64,000 nucleotides of DNA from the NCBI RefSeq assembly GCF_964340395.1, contig NC_135554.1:14002751-14066750 (forward strand), written 5' to 3'. Position numbers and translations under genes: made by a program. Source of the DNA: Glandiceps talaboti (taxonomy: Eukaryota > Hemichordata > Enteropneusta > Spengelidae). Positions 1 through 29,603 of this stretch are shown here, piece after piece. Below the pieces are notes generated by a model, which had not been told where the DNA came from, did not search any database, and saw only the letters and a program-made list of their open reading frames with translations. How positions within the stretch are numbered: position 1 is the stretch's first letter; each line of letters starts with the position of its first letter.

Positions 1-2
1 AA

Positions 3-9705
<9,703 letters not shown>

Positions 9706-10182
9706 ATATAAATAATATTGTTGCCATAGTGATGACTTTGCTGCTGTCCACTTTAAACTTAATTGAAACTTTTGTACTGAACTGCACTGCCAGTATAAGA
9801 TGGTATGGTACGAAACATTCGTGTAGAATTGTGCATTACGAGTGACATAAATATGAGCTCAAACATTTTTGCTCAACTAAAAAGAGAGAGAGAGACTTTT
9901 GAAATATTTTTTACAGATGCCAGTAACTTAATGAATGTGACTTTTGTCTGTATTGTTTTGCGTAATTTTTTTTTGGTCAGTGACCACAAATGTGTAGAAT
10001 AAGGCAGAGTGGTATGATAATTGGTAGAAGTGAGTGTGTGTCAACGAATACAACCAAAACGCTCATCATCAATTAAAAAAAACTGTTGCTTGGTTTGGGT
10101 ACCACGTATGAGCTTTAAGCGTACACATTTACAGTTGTTTGTGCGCATTCGTTTATGATGTTGATGAAATAGTTCACTTGTA

Positions 10183-10188
10183 AATAAA
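10183..10188 (+). terminator. Likely MAST poly(A) signal
   Basis: AATAAA lies about 480 bases after the MAST stop. A GT-rich stretch at 10191-10211, the usual arrangement of a cleavage site, follows at once. The implied 3' UTR is 9706 to about 10205. Confidence 0.55.
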
Positions 10189-11321
10189 AGGTAAAGTGTG
10201 TGTGTGTGTGTTTTCATCCTTTTTGGTTTAATACACAAAATATAAGAGGCAACTGGATTTAACGCTTCATCAGTATATATATAGGATGGGTATTAACTCA
10301 AGTCTTGCTTGTATGTGGTACTATAACTGCATTGTTCACTGACACATTACACAACCCATCATATAGATTTCATATCTTCAACTTATTATAACCAAAAAAA
10401 AAAATTATGAATAGAACATGATCTCCAAGCTCCATGCACGTAAATCATTAGCGTTTACTCACGACACTCTTTGCCAAATTCTTCAAATGATGACTTACAT
10501 GTTACCAGTGTGCTGTTGACATTCAAAACACTTCTTGCCAAGCTTGCTACTGTGTTTCAAAAGACATGCATGTTTTGAAACATGTATGTGAAAACTGAAA
10601 AGTATGATGTTAGGAATGGATGTGAGACAAGTACAGGAAAGTGAAAAACCACATGAACAAAGTGTGAGAGAGAAATTCTGGGACATTTTCAGTTTGTCAT
10701 GTGAATTCTGTCTCTGTCTGTGTCTTTGTATATTTATTTTTGCCAAGTGCTTCCAATAATACTGATATACATTGTCACAATTTGTTGATATTAACTTTAC
10801 AGACAAAAACGAATTTGTAACTCTTCTGAATTTTGTGTTTCCCTCCTTTGTTGGCTTACTTTTAAATGTCAGTAAGTGAAAACAGATTGTAAAGTGTTAG
10901 GAATGATGTTTACAATGTTTAAGGGCTAAATACAACTTTTGCCTCAGTTTGAAGAAAATGCTGATTTTTTTTTTGTCACTTAGGTACATCAATCAGTATT
11001 TTTTTTTTGACTTTGTACTATCTTTTTATGTCAGAGCATCTCAAATCACTCAAAAATCTATTCAGACTCCTGAACTTTTAACCCAATCCCGGATAATCCA
11101 TTAAAGCCCTGGAAAAATTTGGTATGCTCCTGGAATATGAGAGATTCACAAAAATAAAATCAACCAAAAAAGTACTGTTCCAATTCTTCTGACAATGGAT
11201 CTTGCTTTGAGGAGATGTACCAATAAAAAACGCTCTTGAAAATGAATGATGATGACTAATGAAAACAGCAGTGGAACTGATAAAATATCAGAAATTCCGG
11301 ATAAACTTGGATAAGAACACT

Positions 11322-11660
11322 TTAAAGTGACCGTATGGATGAGGATTGGGGTTTTATTTTGGATTTTTATTTTACAAAATAATTTTATCATGGCTTCCTA
11401 CTTGAAAAATCAATGTCAAACAACCTTGACCAAATCTGTGTTTGTAACTTAACACATTATAAAAAGCTAAAAAATATATAAACAGTTTGCTACAATAACA
11501 AACATTTTTATACACATCTTGTGCAATTTATTGAGTTACAAACAAGGACTTGGCACATATTGTTTCACATTGATTTTTCAAGTAGAAAGACATGATACAA
11601 TTGTTTTATAAATTAAAAACCAAAAATAAATACCCAATCCTCATCCATATGGTCACTTGA
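11322..11660. mobile_element. Palindromic MITE (~340 bp)
   Basis: The left end AGTGACCGTATGGATGAGG and the right end CCTCATCCATATGGTCACT are inverted copies. Complementarity continues through the AT-rich arms: CTTGAAAAATCAATGT near 11401 pairs with ACATTGATTTTTCAAG near 11567. It is non-coding. Confidence 0.75.
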
Positions 11661-14600
11661 ACTTCAGGAAAGAGATACTACAACTTGTGATTTATAAAAA
11701 AAAAAATAATGAGAGGAGATTATGAGAAATAAGAACATTGAAAGTCCTTACCAACACAATCTGTTTTTAACACTAATTGTTGATATCATTTTTTTTCTGG
11801 AAGCAAAGAGATTGATTGGCATCTGTGTTGATTTCCTCTATTGTTTTATGTATGTTTCTATATTATGTATATTTCATAACTAGATCTACACAACATGTTT
11901 AAACATTCCATATGTACATAAAAAAAAATCATTCTAACTTGTAAATTTTGTTGCCTTGCATAGCATTTTCAAATTCTGTAAAATAATTTTGTACATGCAC
12001 ATCATACAGTCTTACCCTACTCACCTCTCTATATACCAGTGGTTTAGTCGTTGTCTTTGAATGAGATGATACCATTTGATAAGGCAGGGGTGTATGGGTT
12101 TCCATGCAGTCTTTGAGTGTGTGAGCAGTGAAGCAGTTATATATTACAGTAGAACATTTACACATTACCAAACATTGTTTACTTTTTCATTTGTCTATAC
12201 GTAGACTTTTAAGATACGTCATTGTACTCCGTCCTCACCAGCCTGGTCTGAAAGAGATTGACTGAAGTGTGAGGGCGTCCTGTCATGGCATACCTTACAG
12301 ACTAGTCTATACGTTGATTTATTTGAAATAGAAATTGTAAACTTTTTTGCTGTTAATTTTGTCCCAGTAAACTCCAACCCATTCACAGATCAAATCAATC
12401 TAATAAAAATCTGGGGTCACCATACAAATTTTTGAAATAGAGGTCAAAGTGTTATAAAAAAATAAAGCCATTTAAAATCCAACATGGCCGCCTATTGCTG
12501 TGTTAAATCTATGGGGAAATGAAAGATTATCAATTTCTCTTACAACAAAATGGTGGATTCCCAAATTCAAATTTCAAATTTCTTTTAATATTTCAAAAGG
12601 GCCAGAAGCAAAGTTTCATACAACAAGTTTTTAAGAACGTTAAGTTTCAGTGAAAATGGTCCACTAGGTATGTACTGCCTTAACTGTGTATTAGTTTGTG
12701 ATGCTTGTGCAGACTCCAACACAGAATCCCTGTATAAACAGTACAAATATACAGTCGGCATTATTTCATTATTTCTTAACGAATTGTAAATTTGTTGAAT
12801 AATGAGTTCTTCAATCGTACGTCAATCATACATACTTTGAAAAATCCAAGAAAATAAAGAAGTCAAAGATAGAAAAAAAAATAATGAAGAAAAACGAATC
12901 ATTTCCATTACAGCTACTGGGGTTTTCAATGATTGAAGATGCAAAACACACCAAGCACTTTAATAGTTTCTCTTCGGATATCTTTTCAATAGAGTTGTTT
13001 CTTTGTGTGAAAGACAAGTGAGAATATATGCCAAGTTAGAAATTGTGACTTGAATATTCACTGTTCAGTAGAAACTGCTACGACATTAGCTGTACGATAC
13101 TGGCCTTTGTCAACCTAGCCCAAATTATAGTCTTATGGGATTGTGTTCATGTATTTGTTGCTCCCTGTAAAGTCTGCAGTCTCAAAATAACCCCTCCTTA
13201 TCTCACCTTTCCATCATTGTTAGCGTGTACGATACAATCTGTCATGCATGCCACACCCCGTTGGCTACCACAAAATGAGCAATGAATGGGGCTGAATGAG
13301 ATGATATATGTACACTCGACAACACTGTAAGCCAAATTTGAATTTGAGTCTTAAGTGTATTAAGAGGGGGGTTAGAGGGGGAGGGGGATTTTTACAAGGA
13401 GATGGAAAGATTTTCTAGTGGGAAAACAAGTTACAAGGTAACATACAAAATGTCACAGATCTACACCAGCAGTTCAAGTTTGTGGTATGTGAGTAAAATA
13501 TAGTATAAAATGTGATTATTACACAATAAATGTAAATTTGTTTGAAATATCTTTTGCTAATAAAATATGAATATTTGTAACAAATTGCTGTGATGGACAT
13601 TTTTTTAGTACTACTGAACTGAGCTTCAGTATATTGCAATGATAACAATAGGGATGGGTGTACATGTATGTGCCTAACAACAAGACCACGCCCATAGCAA
13701 CAGCCAAATCGTGGTGTGTATTGCAAAGATAAAAACAGGGAGGGATAGATTTAAAAAAATAAAGACATAAATGCCTAGCAACATGGCCCACCCCGTGATG
13801 AGTGGAAGACACTATTGAAAGTCACCCAACAATCAGATGCAACAACCTTTTCATTAAACCTTTCATTAACATTTCAACCCTATGTATCATATAGATGGCA
13901 CTGTCTTTCAAAGCTGGTAAATTATTACTTAAAAGGCTATCAACAGCTAAAAGACTACTCCGTACTCTTCAGGTCTCCCAAGAACATGTCAAACCTATGT
14001 ATAAAGAATAGTTACATGATGGAGTTGCCTTGTGTAAAGGCTGTGAAATTATTAATTGCCTGGAATGGTTTGGATAGCCCAAAGATTACCTTGCTTCTAG
14101 GAGGAGACCCGTAGGACCTCCAAAACAGTAGGACGTTATACCCTACTTGAACTCTTCCCCCTATCTTTTACTGTCAGTTATGCTAATGAACTTTACTTTT
14201 TTTTCTAAACATTTCAACCATATGTGTAAAGATTGGTTGCGCTTACGCGATGATGCTGTCTTGTAGAGTATTGTATATACAAGACAGCAATACTCGGCAT
14301 GTGAATCTCATATGGGGTGGGGGTCATCATGTTTTTCAAATAAACGATGGGGTCATGTTTAAAGTTGTATAGCTGGTTGGAGAATTTTTGTTGGATTGAT
14401 GATGGAAAAATCGAACACCCCCTCCGACCACCCCCCTCCCCCCCCCCCGCCGCCCCATGACTCCTAAGGGGAAATTGACTGTGAAAAGCTTGTTTGATAT
14501 TTAATTTCGTGAAGCTGATCATTTGATGACATTTCAGAGCTGTGCGTTCACGTTCTTTTTTATTCTGTAATGAAGTTTTGTTAGTATTTCAATACAGAAT

Positions 14601-15734
14601 AATTCAAATATTTAGATATTCTCGATATATGCCAAGATTTGGACCATAGAACACAAGTCATGACAGAAGCATTTTTTTGAAATATATCCAAAAGTTTGTC
14701 AGTCAAGTGGATGCAAGTCTATTTTATTAAACTTTAAATTCACGAATACAAACTAATTATTATTTATGAAATTGAAGTTGTTACAAGACACACTACTTGT
14801 TTGCTTGGTGTTCTAACAAAATCAATAGCTTGCTGCATATAATACTCATTTTGTATAGAACTGCAACATTTACAATAAAAGTCACTTTCAAAAACTTGCG
14901 AGGAAATTGTTGATGACAATTCATCTATATCTGACACCCTCAGCATATTAGACTTGTTGATGTGTTGTTTCCTCTTCACATTCTCTTTTCTGTATTCTTA
15001 CATCTATGGTAATTTCTAATCACACTTTTCTTTCTTGTTTTAACACCTTCTCATTTCCTTTGGTTCGTTTTCACACCCATCACTTCATTTCACATGCACC
15101 TGTGTCTGGTCTTATATACATGTATTATTTCACATGTGTGTTAGGTCTCACTTTACTTCAGTCCTAGACAAATTTGTTACTCACTCCTAGTAATGAATTT
15201 GTCAACAACTCGAGTGTGTCAGAATTGAAGAGGTGTATGAGATCCTTATGAGTTCCTTTTGTGAAGGAAGGTAACAAGGGACTAGCTGAAACACGTATCT
15301 AGCTAGTTAAAGCCACAATGGGTCATGTTAACTGACACAGGAAGGAGGGGTGGGGCAGATATTTTGGAAAAAAATACTTGAATGGGGGAGGTGTTATTCT
15401 TTAAAACATCTCGGAGAGGTTGGGGTAGGCATCGCTTTGGAAAACAAGAAAGATAAGAGTATATTGTGTCATTTTGGTGCCGTGAAATGACTCCTAATCT
15501 GCAATTTATCAAGGTTTCCTACTGTGGAAGTATACCCCCTTTCATTTGCTCTCCCTATCCATATTGTCATGTATGTAAGCTCCATTGGTACATAGTATTT
15601 AAATATGACTGGATTGGGTTAGGCTTATCTTTTAACCATATCTATATACATGTAATTGATATAACTTTTTTATATACTTTACTTCGCGAAAGCCCCGAGT
15701 TTGGCCTCATAGTTGGAGCCAGGTGAGAGAGATG

Positions 15735-15860
15735 CTCATCGATCCGAGATCCATGGCAAAGTGTCCAAAAAATCTCCCGTATTAGTCAAAAACAAGTATA
15801 TGACTAGTATTCTTGTATTCAAGGGACAGACGTGGGTTCGAATCCTACACGTGTCACTTT
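15735..15860 (+). repeat. Possible degenerate tRNA-derived SINE
   Basis: A good B box, GGTTCGAATCC, lies at about 15836-15846. A weak A-box-like TGGCAAAGTGT is about 80 bases upstream, too far for a tRNA gene. It may be a decayed SINE head or chance. Confidence 0.25.
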
Positions 15861-15892
15861 TCTATTCAATTTGAAGAATAACACTTTAATAG

Positions 15893-16124
15893 GATTCATG
15901 AATATTCATAGTTAAACTAATTCATATGCATGTCTGCTAAGTTCCGGGAGGCAACAGGGGATCACTATGAGAACTAATGAGGGTGAAAGATAGTTTTAAT
16001 TTGGTGTTTCTTGATAATCGCGCAATATTTATCTGATGTGAAGTCAAGACATTACTCTCCAGAACCCAAAATGAATATATGAAAATATCTTCTTTTTATT
16101 TCCTGACTGGTGTACTGCCTTTAA
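15893..16124. mobile_element. MITE family A, copy 2 (partial)
   Basis: The core palindrome ATGAATATTCAT is followed by ATTACTCTCCAGAACCCAAA and a right end GGTGTACTGCCTTTAA, matching copies at 1636, 29798 and 37566. The left terminus is reduced. Confidence 0.6.
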
Positions 16125-16944
16125 TAATCGAGTTTCACTTTTCTCATGAAACTTCCACTGTCACTGCCACTGCCATTGGTTCACAACTCAAGGCCTACCA
16201 CACGTGTTCCTTTTTTGGGAGTCTATGAAGCGAAGTAATCATTGCCAGGAAATGTGACTGTTAATTATGAAAAAGAAAGTTAATATTATACCTACAGCTT
16301 GAAAGTTAAATTCACTGGTTAATGTGAAACACTATTTTATCATGAAGTATTATCCCTACAGTACAATATACCTTCTCAAACCTAACACAAAATCACAGCT
16401 AAAACCCATCCAGGGCACGTCTCATCCAGGGCACCTCTTTCTTTGCTAGATGAAAAGCAAATATCTAGTAATCATACCTGTTTCTTCCTGATGGACTAAA
16501 GCACGGTATCCAGTATAACTCACAAGATGATGTCTCATTGTTCAATCTAAAGATTTCGTTGAGCTGCTTATTCATAAATCGAGCCATTTCAAGTGGGTGT
16601 GAAGGCAGAGAGCTGTAAATGTTCACAAGTTTGGACTTTCAACATTATTTCAAGAGGTTGTCCACATTATCCAGCTTTTTAGTGTTACAACATATATTGA
16701 GTTACTGTGCATTGAAAGCGAATTATAATTGCCCAATACTATATGTTCGACAAATGTATATCAGTCCTCAAGATTTTTTCTTCATTTTAGCCCGGTATGA
16801 GTTACGTAAGGGTCTTATTACTAAGAGTAACGACAAAGCCCTTTTATCAAAAGTATCTCTCTTCTCCTTGTATCTTTTAACTATGTCTTGTGCAACTAAT
16901 GGCCGAAGGGAGAATTTAAAACTTTAATGTTACAATGCCAAATA

Positions 16945-17490
16945 CACTAACTCTACAAATTACGCTAAATACCATACTTCTACGGTGCTAACTACCATAA
17001 TTCTACAGAGCTGACTACCACAATTCTGCAATGATTGTGCAATGTTAACTACCATAATTCCACGGTGCTAACTACAATAATTTTACGTTGCTAACTACCA
17101 TAATTCTGCAATGCTAACTACCATAATTCTATAACGCTAACTGCCACAATTCTACAGAGCTAACTACCTTAATTCTGCGGTACTAACCATTATAATTCTA
17201 CGGTGCTAACTACCATAATTCTGCAATGCCAGCTACCATAATTCTACAATGCTAACTACCATAATTCTACAATGCTAACTACCATAATTCTACGGTGCTA
17301 ACTACAATAATTCTACGGTGCTAATGTAATTCTACTGTGCTAACTACCATAATTCTACAATGCTAACTACCATAATTCTACGGTGCTAACTACAATAATT
17401 CTACGGTGCTAACTACCATAATTTTACTGTGCTAACTACCATAAAACTGTACAATGCTAACTACCATAATTCCAACTACCATAAAACTGT
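16945..17490. repeat. ~24-bp minisatellite
   Basis: More than 20 degenerate units of the form CTAACTACCATAATTCTACGGTG. Variation is mostly at the ACGG/ACAA/TGCA position, so units are of differing age. No coding potential. Confidence 0.92.
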
Positions 17491-17631
17491 AGTAGCTTCT
17501 AATACTGGAACGAGTAACGTTTTAAAAAAAATGTTTTGCTAGGTACAATAACATATACTCGTAATATAGTACAACTTGAATAGTATTGGATCACCTGTGG
17601 GTAAACATTTTTTGTATTTGAATACACGATA

Positions 17632-17878
17632 AATTAAATCAAATCAAATCAAATCAAATCAAATCAAACCAAATCAAATTAAAATCAAATCAAATCAAAC
17701 CAAATCAAATTAAAATCAAATCAAATCAAATCAAATCAAATCAAACCAAATCAAATTAAAATCAGATCAAATCAAATCAAATCAAATCAAATCAAATCAA
17801 ACCAAATCAAATTAAAATCAAATCAAATCAAATCAAATTAAAATCAAATCAAATCAAAATAAAATCAAATCAAATCGA
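17632..17878. repeat. (AAATC)n pentanucleotide repeat with higher-order pattern
   Basis: AAATC units are broken at intervals by AAACCAAATCAAATTAAAATC, giving a superimposed period of about 60 bases. It may be the expanded 3' tail of a non-LTR retrotransposon, but no coding remnant lies upstream. Confidence 0.92.
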
Positions 17879-20218
17879 TGTTTGGGTCCGAACCCAAAAA
17901 TCAGTGCCCTCAAAAGCGATCACGATTTCAACCTCTTACTGCACTGTTTAAGGATAAGATCGACCCCTCATTAAAATGCACAATGTCAGTATTTTTAACA
18001 ATTGTCAGTGAATAGGTTGTGGTTGCCTGATCGAGAAAATGATACTACAGTTACAAACTAGTGGAGTTTTAACATGGCCATATATTCAACAACAAGTTAT
18101 CGCCCAACATTTGACAACTAAATAACAAGACACTATGTCTTTTTATAGAAGTAACTGTCCGACAATTGTTTTAAAATATATCTTTGGTTACTTAATGAAA
18201 ATAATGTCCCAGTTGCAGCTAGCACAGGTAACGCAAACTGTTTGTAATTCCATAATGCAGGCTACATTCACTTTGCAGTGCTATATTAATATTCTAGGCT
18301 AGCTACATAAACTTTACTTTGATAGCAAAATTAACCGGACTAGACTATCTATCTGAAGTTTACTCTCGGCTGCACTATCTGCAACTGAACGTGGTTTTTA
18401 AAAAAATGCTTTGTCAGATACAATAACTTACTCGTAATATTATCCCCCCCTGAACAGTTTTGTAATCTGTTCATTTTTAGAAATAATAAGTTGTTTGATT
18501 GAAAGCGTCTAAAATTTTAACTTACTGTCAATTGAAACATGATAACATAATAACAACGGACTATGAAACATGCGTAGGTGTGTGTGCACGGTACGGTGGT
18601 TTCACCTTTATACGCTATGTGGAGTTGGTTTAATAGTGGAGTTGGTTTTTGGAATTTAAGAAAATGCATACTGTACGGCAATACGTGTGCCCACTTTTAT
18701 ACATCATAATATATACATTGTCTCTCGTATACGTGATAACAACTAAATCTTAAAACCATTGTTCAAACATGCCTTTCGTTGAACCAAAACAATTTGCAGA
18801 AGACTAGTTTAATTAGTCGTTCCGGCCGAGTGTGTCGTGCGCAGAACAATGCGCAATGGCAAAACACGCGGACGTCATTTTAATGTCAGCTTTGATATCA
18901 AAACGGAAACAAAACCAAGATGAACGTTAATTCTCCAGATATAAACTGATTAATAATAAATTAAAGTTATTTCGAACTATAATTAAGATTGGGTATGTAT
19001 TTTTGTTTTCAAGTGAATTCACAAACAAAATGTAGGTAGCTGACAGATATGTGACGTTAAGGGTTAAATAATTTTGAAGTGAGTGCAAAAACGGCTGAAG
19101 GAGTTTAACACTGAGGGTGGTACATGGTTTATCATAAATTCATGTTTCTAAAAGAGTGATTGGTTGTTTACTCCCACCCCCACCCCCCCCCCCCTCCCGT
19201 ACAAGAAATTTGAATCTACAATGATATTTAAATCACAGGCAAAAGAAACATTACGGCCTTAGAGAATTCTGTCAAACCTACTCTTGTCGTCACTGCGTAA
19301 GGACGAAAGATCTCTTTGCTTTGGAAGACTGATTTCTACCCCAATAGGAGGTAAGTACAAGCACTGTTTGTCAATTAAATGCTGTTACAACGTTTTACTG
19401 ATCATAAACACAGTATTATAAAATATGGTTAGAAGTGAATCAGTTTCGAATTTTGAGTAGGATCATAATCAATATCCAATAATAATCCTTACTTATTTAT
19501 TGGTCTTAAAGGTCACTGGCCCAAATCGCAAATTTACAAAAACGAGCAAAAGAAGCATACAGAGAGAAAAGTAAAATAATTGTACATATATAAGTGAGAC
19601 AACTAAATAATTATATGCATTCCTTTCTTAACTTGAAAGATTTGTACGCAAAAATTGCCAAGTTGACTATTACAGAAGTCTTGTTACTTGACATGCGCTC
19701 ATACAATTTTTGTATAGTAGGTTGTCTGTACAACCACTTCGGTAACTATATTTCCCTTAGATTGTGGAAAAGTGGGCAAACTGAAATGAAATGAATCTGT
19801 GATATAGACATTTTGAATAAACGGTCTTCAAAAGCGATGCCATGCGACCTGCCTTCCTCAATTTCCAGTCCAAGGCAAGAGCATCTCAAATTGGCTAACG
19901 CCCAACGAAGTTTTATATCCATATTTTAAGTCAAGTTGTCTTCACGTATTAAACGTGAGAATGAAATTTCGATAAAGACGAATTTTATCCTTAGAACACG
20001 TGTCTGACCACCAGTTATGTTTAAACATATCGTTTGCTCTGGTCATGAATTGGCAGAGGAAGGCATCAAAGTCACCATGGCAGGCCCTTGAAAAACCAAA
20101 CTTCTCTGAACCCATGCTCAAAAAGCATACGTTTGACGTGACTCACCCAAGATTTCCTCTTGTTGCTGTCAGTCACAACTGCAAGATCGTTTAGCGGCAT
20201 TTTTCAACCAATATGTTA

Positions 20219-20890
20219 TTAACTTTTTGACAGTGTGTATAAAAAACCACAATCGCCTAAAACACATACATCAGGCATTGTTGACTTAACACCAAGGAAT
20301 GCTTTACAATATATAACTTGTATTCTTTCAGCAGAGTGATACTGTTTATAACCCCAAATTTCTGCTCCATAGGTAATTACTGCTAGGAACATTGTATCAA
20401 AAAGTTTTAAAATATTCTTTGTGTGGCAAAGCACCCGTATTTCTGATCATACGAAAAATACTCCCCATGGCTTTCCTGGCTTGATCTGTTAGTGTTGACA
20501 CTGCTTTGCTTCAAGTAGTTCTACTTGACAACATCAGACCAAGATATTTGCAAAAACTAACTGTTTTCACTCTTTCCCCATTTGAATACCCACTTTTCGG
20601 ATTGTTTCACAATTCCATCACGCCTATATACAATGGTCTGAGTTTTACTCATATTTACAGATAGTTTCCATTTCACGCAGAAAGCTTAAAGTTTCTAATA
20701 CTGTAAGCAATCGTTGTAAACCAACTGCATAAAGAAGTCAAAATAAATCATACAGTTCTTGAGTAATTTGAATTCCTTGGTATCCTGAATTGGTTAACAT
20801 ACTATGTAATTCATTTATGAAGAGAGAAAATAAAAAAGGGCTAAGCATGTAGTCTTGCCCTAATCCGATGGAGCACCGGAAATAAGGACA
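20219..20890 (-). pseudogene. Decayed LINE reverse transcriptase, 3' part
   Basis: On the minus strand the segment reads, with frameshifts and stops, as the C-terminal half of a non-LTR reverse transcriptase. A motif like LSPFLFSLFINELH lies near 20830-20860. A diagnostic ILKLFDTMFLAVITYGAEIW lies in the open stretch 20219-20434. The YxDD box has been lost to mutation (YAVG remains). No intact element and no 3' tail were found. Confidence 0.75.
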
Positions 20891-22739
20891 TTTGTTAGTT
20901 CACAAGAACAAGTTACATAGAAAGAGGATTAAGCTGTCAAAAGATGTCTTTGAGCACTACCACTGACCAATCTTTGCACTGTATAGGCTTGTGTTTTTAT
21001 TTTGTAATTTTTTTTTCTATTCTTGGTAAATGAAATAATCCAGTTATTCTGCAACTCTTTATCATATGAATGAATGAACGACACAATATTACAGTGGGAT
21101 ATATAAATTTTGTTTCATATTTAAATTCGATCAGGGATGATCAAATCTATTTCTAAGCCTATTACTAACAATGTAGAAGTACCGACAAGGGTATCCCAAG
21201 CTCAGTATAGGAGTACCTTTCAATTTAAAATATAGAACAAACTTTGATTGTCATCAGATGTACACAAGATTTCGATGCAGTTTGATTGTGAACTACGTAA
21301 TATTTACGATAGCATGATTTTTTCATGAAAAATACCGAGAGACGACGCAAAACCATTCCATAAGACGTATCATCCAACTGTAGCTACCTATGCAATCACC
21401 GTTCGTAAAATTTGAGTCGCGGATTCGTCATCTGAATTTCGCGATTGGTCATCTGAATTGAAGCATATTTAGTGTGAAACAAGTTCCAAACTAAATTAAA
21501 CCTCTTAGGTTTATACGTTTTGGTATTATATTAAAGTTACTCAAAAAACGAAATTTGAAGTAGAAATGTGAAAGAAATAAAAGTGTATTAATCTGGGCTA
21601 TGAATTACTGAATAAGTCCATAACTTTACGTCGCAAATGTAAACAGATGTGGCCGCCACGTGTGAATGTATGCGATTTCAGTATTCAACTTGGGCATTTA
21701 TATTATGTTCCTGTACTTGCGGACCAAAATGAAATTAATATTCTTTCAGAATATGTGAAACAAAAGTGTTTTTATCGGCGATATAAATGTCAAAACCGTA
21801 CTTCAATTGCCAGTAACCACAAAACGTTACTTCAACCAATGCTTGGCAATTGGCATGATTGATAGGCGTGCTTCCCACATGGCTCGTATATGTACATGCA
21901 TGCTGGCTGTCAACACGGTGTAACCATTTCAAACTTACGATGGTCCGTGATGCGTTGATACTCCATACAACGTTACGTTAAATCTTGCTAACAGACCAAT
22001 AGTCACAATGTATAAACGGGCGGTTTCAGAAGAAACATGGCGGACACCAGTCAAATTGTTATACACGCATAGTAAAGTCAGGGAAGTGGCCATTGACTTG
22101 GTGAGAATTTTGATTCACCACTGTGGCGACTAACTTAGGGTTTTTCGCCATTTGACAGTTTCTTTCACATTTGCGACAGTGGCAAATGGATAGCGTGAAC
22201 ACAATATTTTGGGATTCAAAACAAATTCAATTTAAAGCATAATAATCGATTTTTTCGGATGAGAACTAAAATGGGTCAAAACTCCCCACTCCCACAGTGA
22301 AGGAATTTAGTTTTATATCCGACATTGAACTATTGATTTCGCCCCTTAGAGTGTAACATGTGAAGCCTGTTATTGGTTTCTGAATGGTTGTATGAAACAT
22401 AGCCGCTGAAAAGGTTATTTGAAACGGGCGCCGGCAGGAAAACCTTTCATTACATTACCGAACCCTATATGCATAGGAGTACATTGTCCAGTTTGAGTTG
22501 ATTTCTTTTCATTGTATGTATTTTCTGTGTGGCATAAGTTTAACATAGTTATTTTGATTAGTAATGGAAGTGATCTTTCTGTAGGATGTGGTTGCTCTGA
22601 AAAAGGCCATTTGGTTTGTCCAGAAGATTTACCTTCTTCCTTGGCTCATTCTTGCGGACAAAGTATTGATAATGAGCTTGCTGTATGAATTCAGACCCAG
22701 CAGTTTTAGCGATGTGTCTCAATGTTTCACAATGTTTAC

Positions 22740-22945
22740 ATACTGGAAATGCTGTCATTCCAGTTTCAAAGCATTGGAAATGCTGTCATTTCACTTATTT
22801 TGTAGAGTGGCGGCTGTCATTCCACTTGTTTTACAGTGCAGTGGGTGTCATTCAACTAACTGAATGTAGAAAAAGGTGTCATTCCACTGTTTTCATACTG
22901 GAATTGCTGTCATTCGTTTTCTGTCATTCGGGTTGTCATTCGTTT
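22740..22945. repeat. Degenerate minisatellite upstream of the receptor gene
   Basis: Units of about 30-35 bases contain GCTGTCATTCCA and TGGAAATGCTG variants, about seven copies. The tract lies just before the presumed 5' UTR of the 23193 gene. Confidence 0.7.
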
Positions 22946-23192
22946 TAGGGTCACCACAGTTTCTTTACACAAAATGGCTTCCTGTTTGTGCAATAACAAG
23001 ACATTCTTCTATATTTTGCGCTTTATAAGTTACAAAAACATAGACTTGGTCTATATATGTTTCCTCATATTCTTTTTCAAGGAGAAGACGGTGAAGTTGT
23101 ATTAATTATTAACAATCAAAAACGAATTTTTTCCATCTATATGAACACTTCAATAGAGTGTGTTTGTTTCATTTGAACAGGGAGCCGCAGAT

Positions 23193-29603
<6,411 letters not shown>

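Larger units (their letters stand above)
10211..23180. other. Intergenic region, no supported gene
   Basis: I find no exon chain, no recognisable protein domain except a decayed reverse transcriptase, and only short ORFs. It holds hairpin MITEs, a 24-bp minisatellite, (AAATC)n, a LINE remnant, a degenerate minisatellite and C-rich tracts (14417-14455 and 19170-19200). A CpG-denser patch at about 18815-18900 has no gene attached that I can see. Confidence 0.6.

Noticed and set aside
15836-15846. tRNA gene suggested by a GGTTCGAATCC B box
   Set aside because: No cloverleaf can be drawn upstream. The nearest A-box-like site is about 80 bases away.
16619-16927. Plus-strand ORF of 102 codons
   Set aside because: AT-rich composition, hydrophobic by chance, no recognised motif, no adjoining splice-compatible exon.
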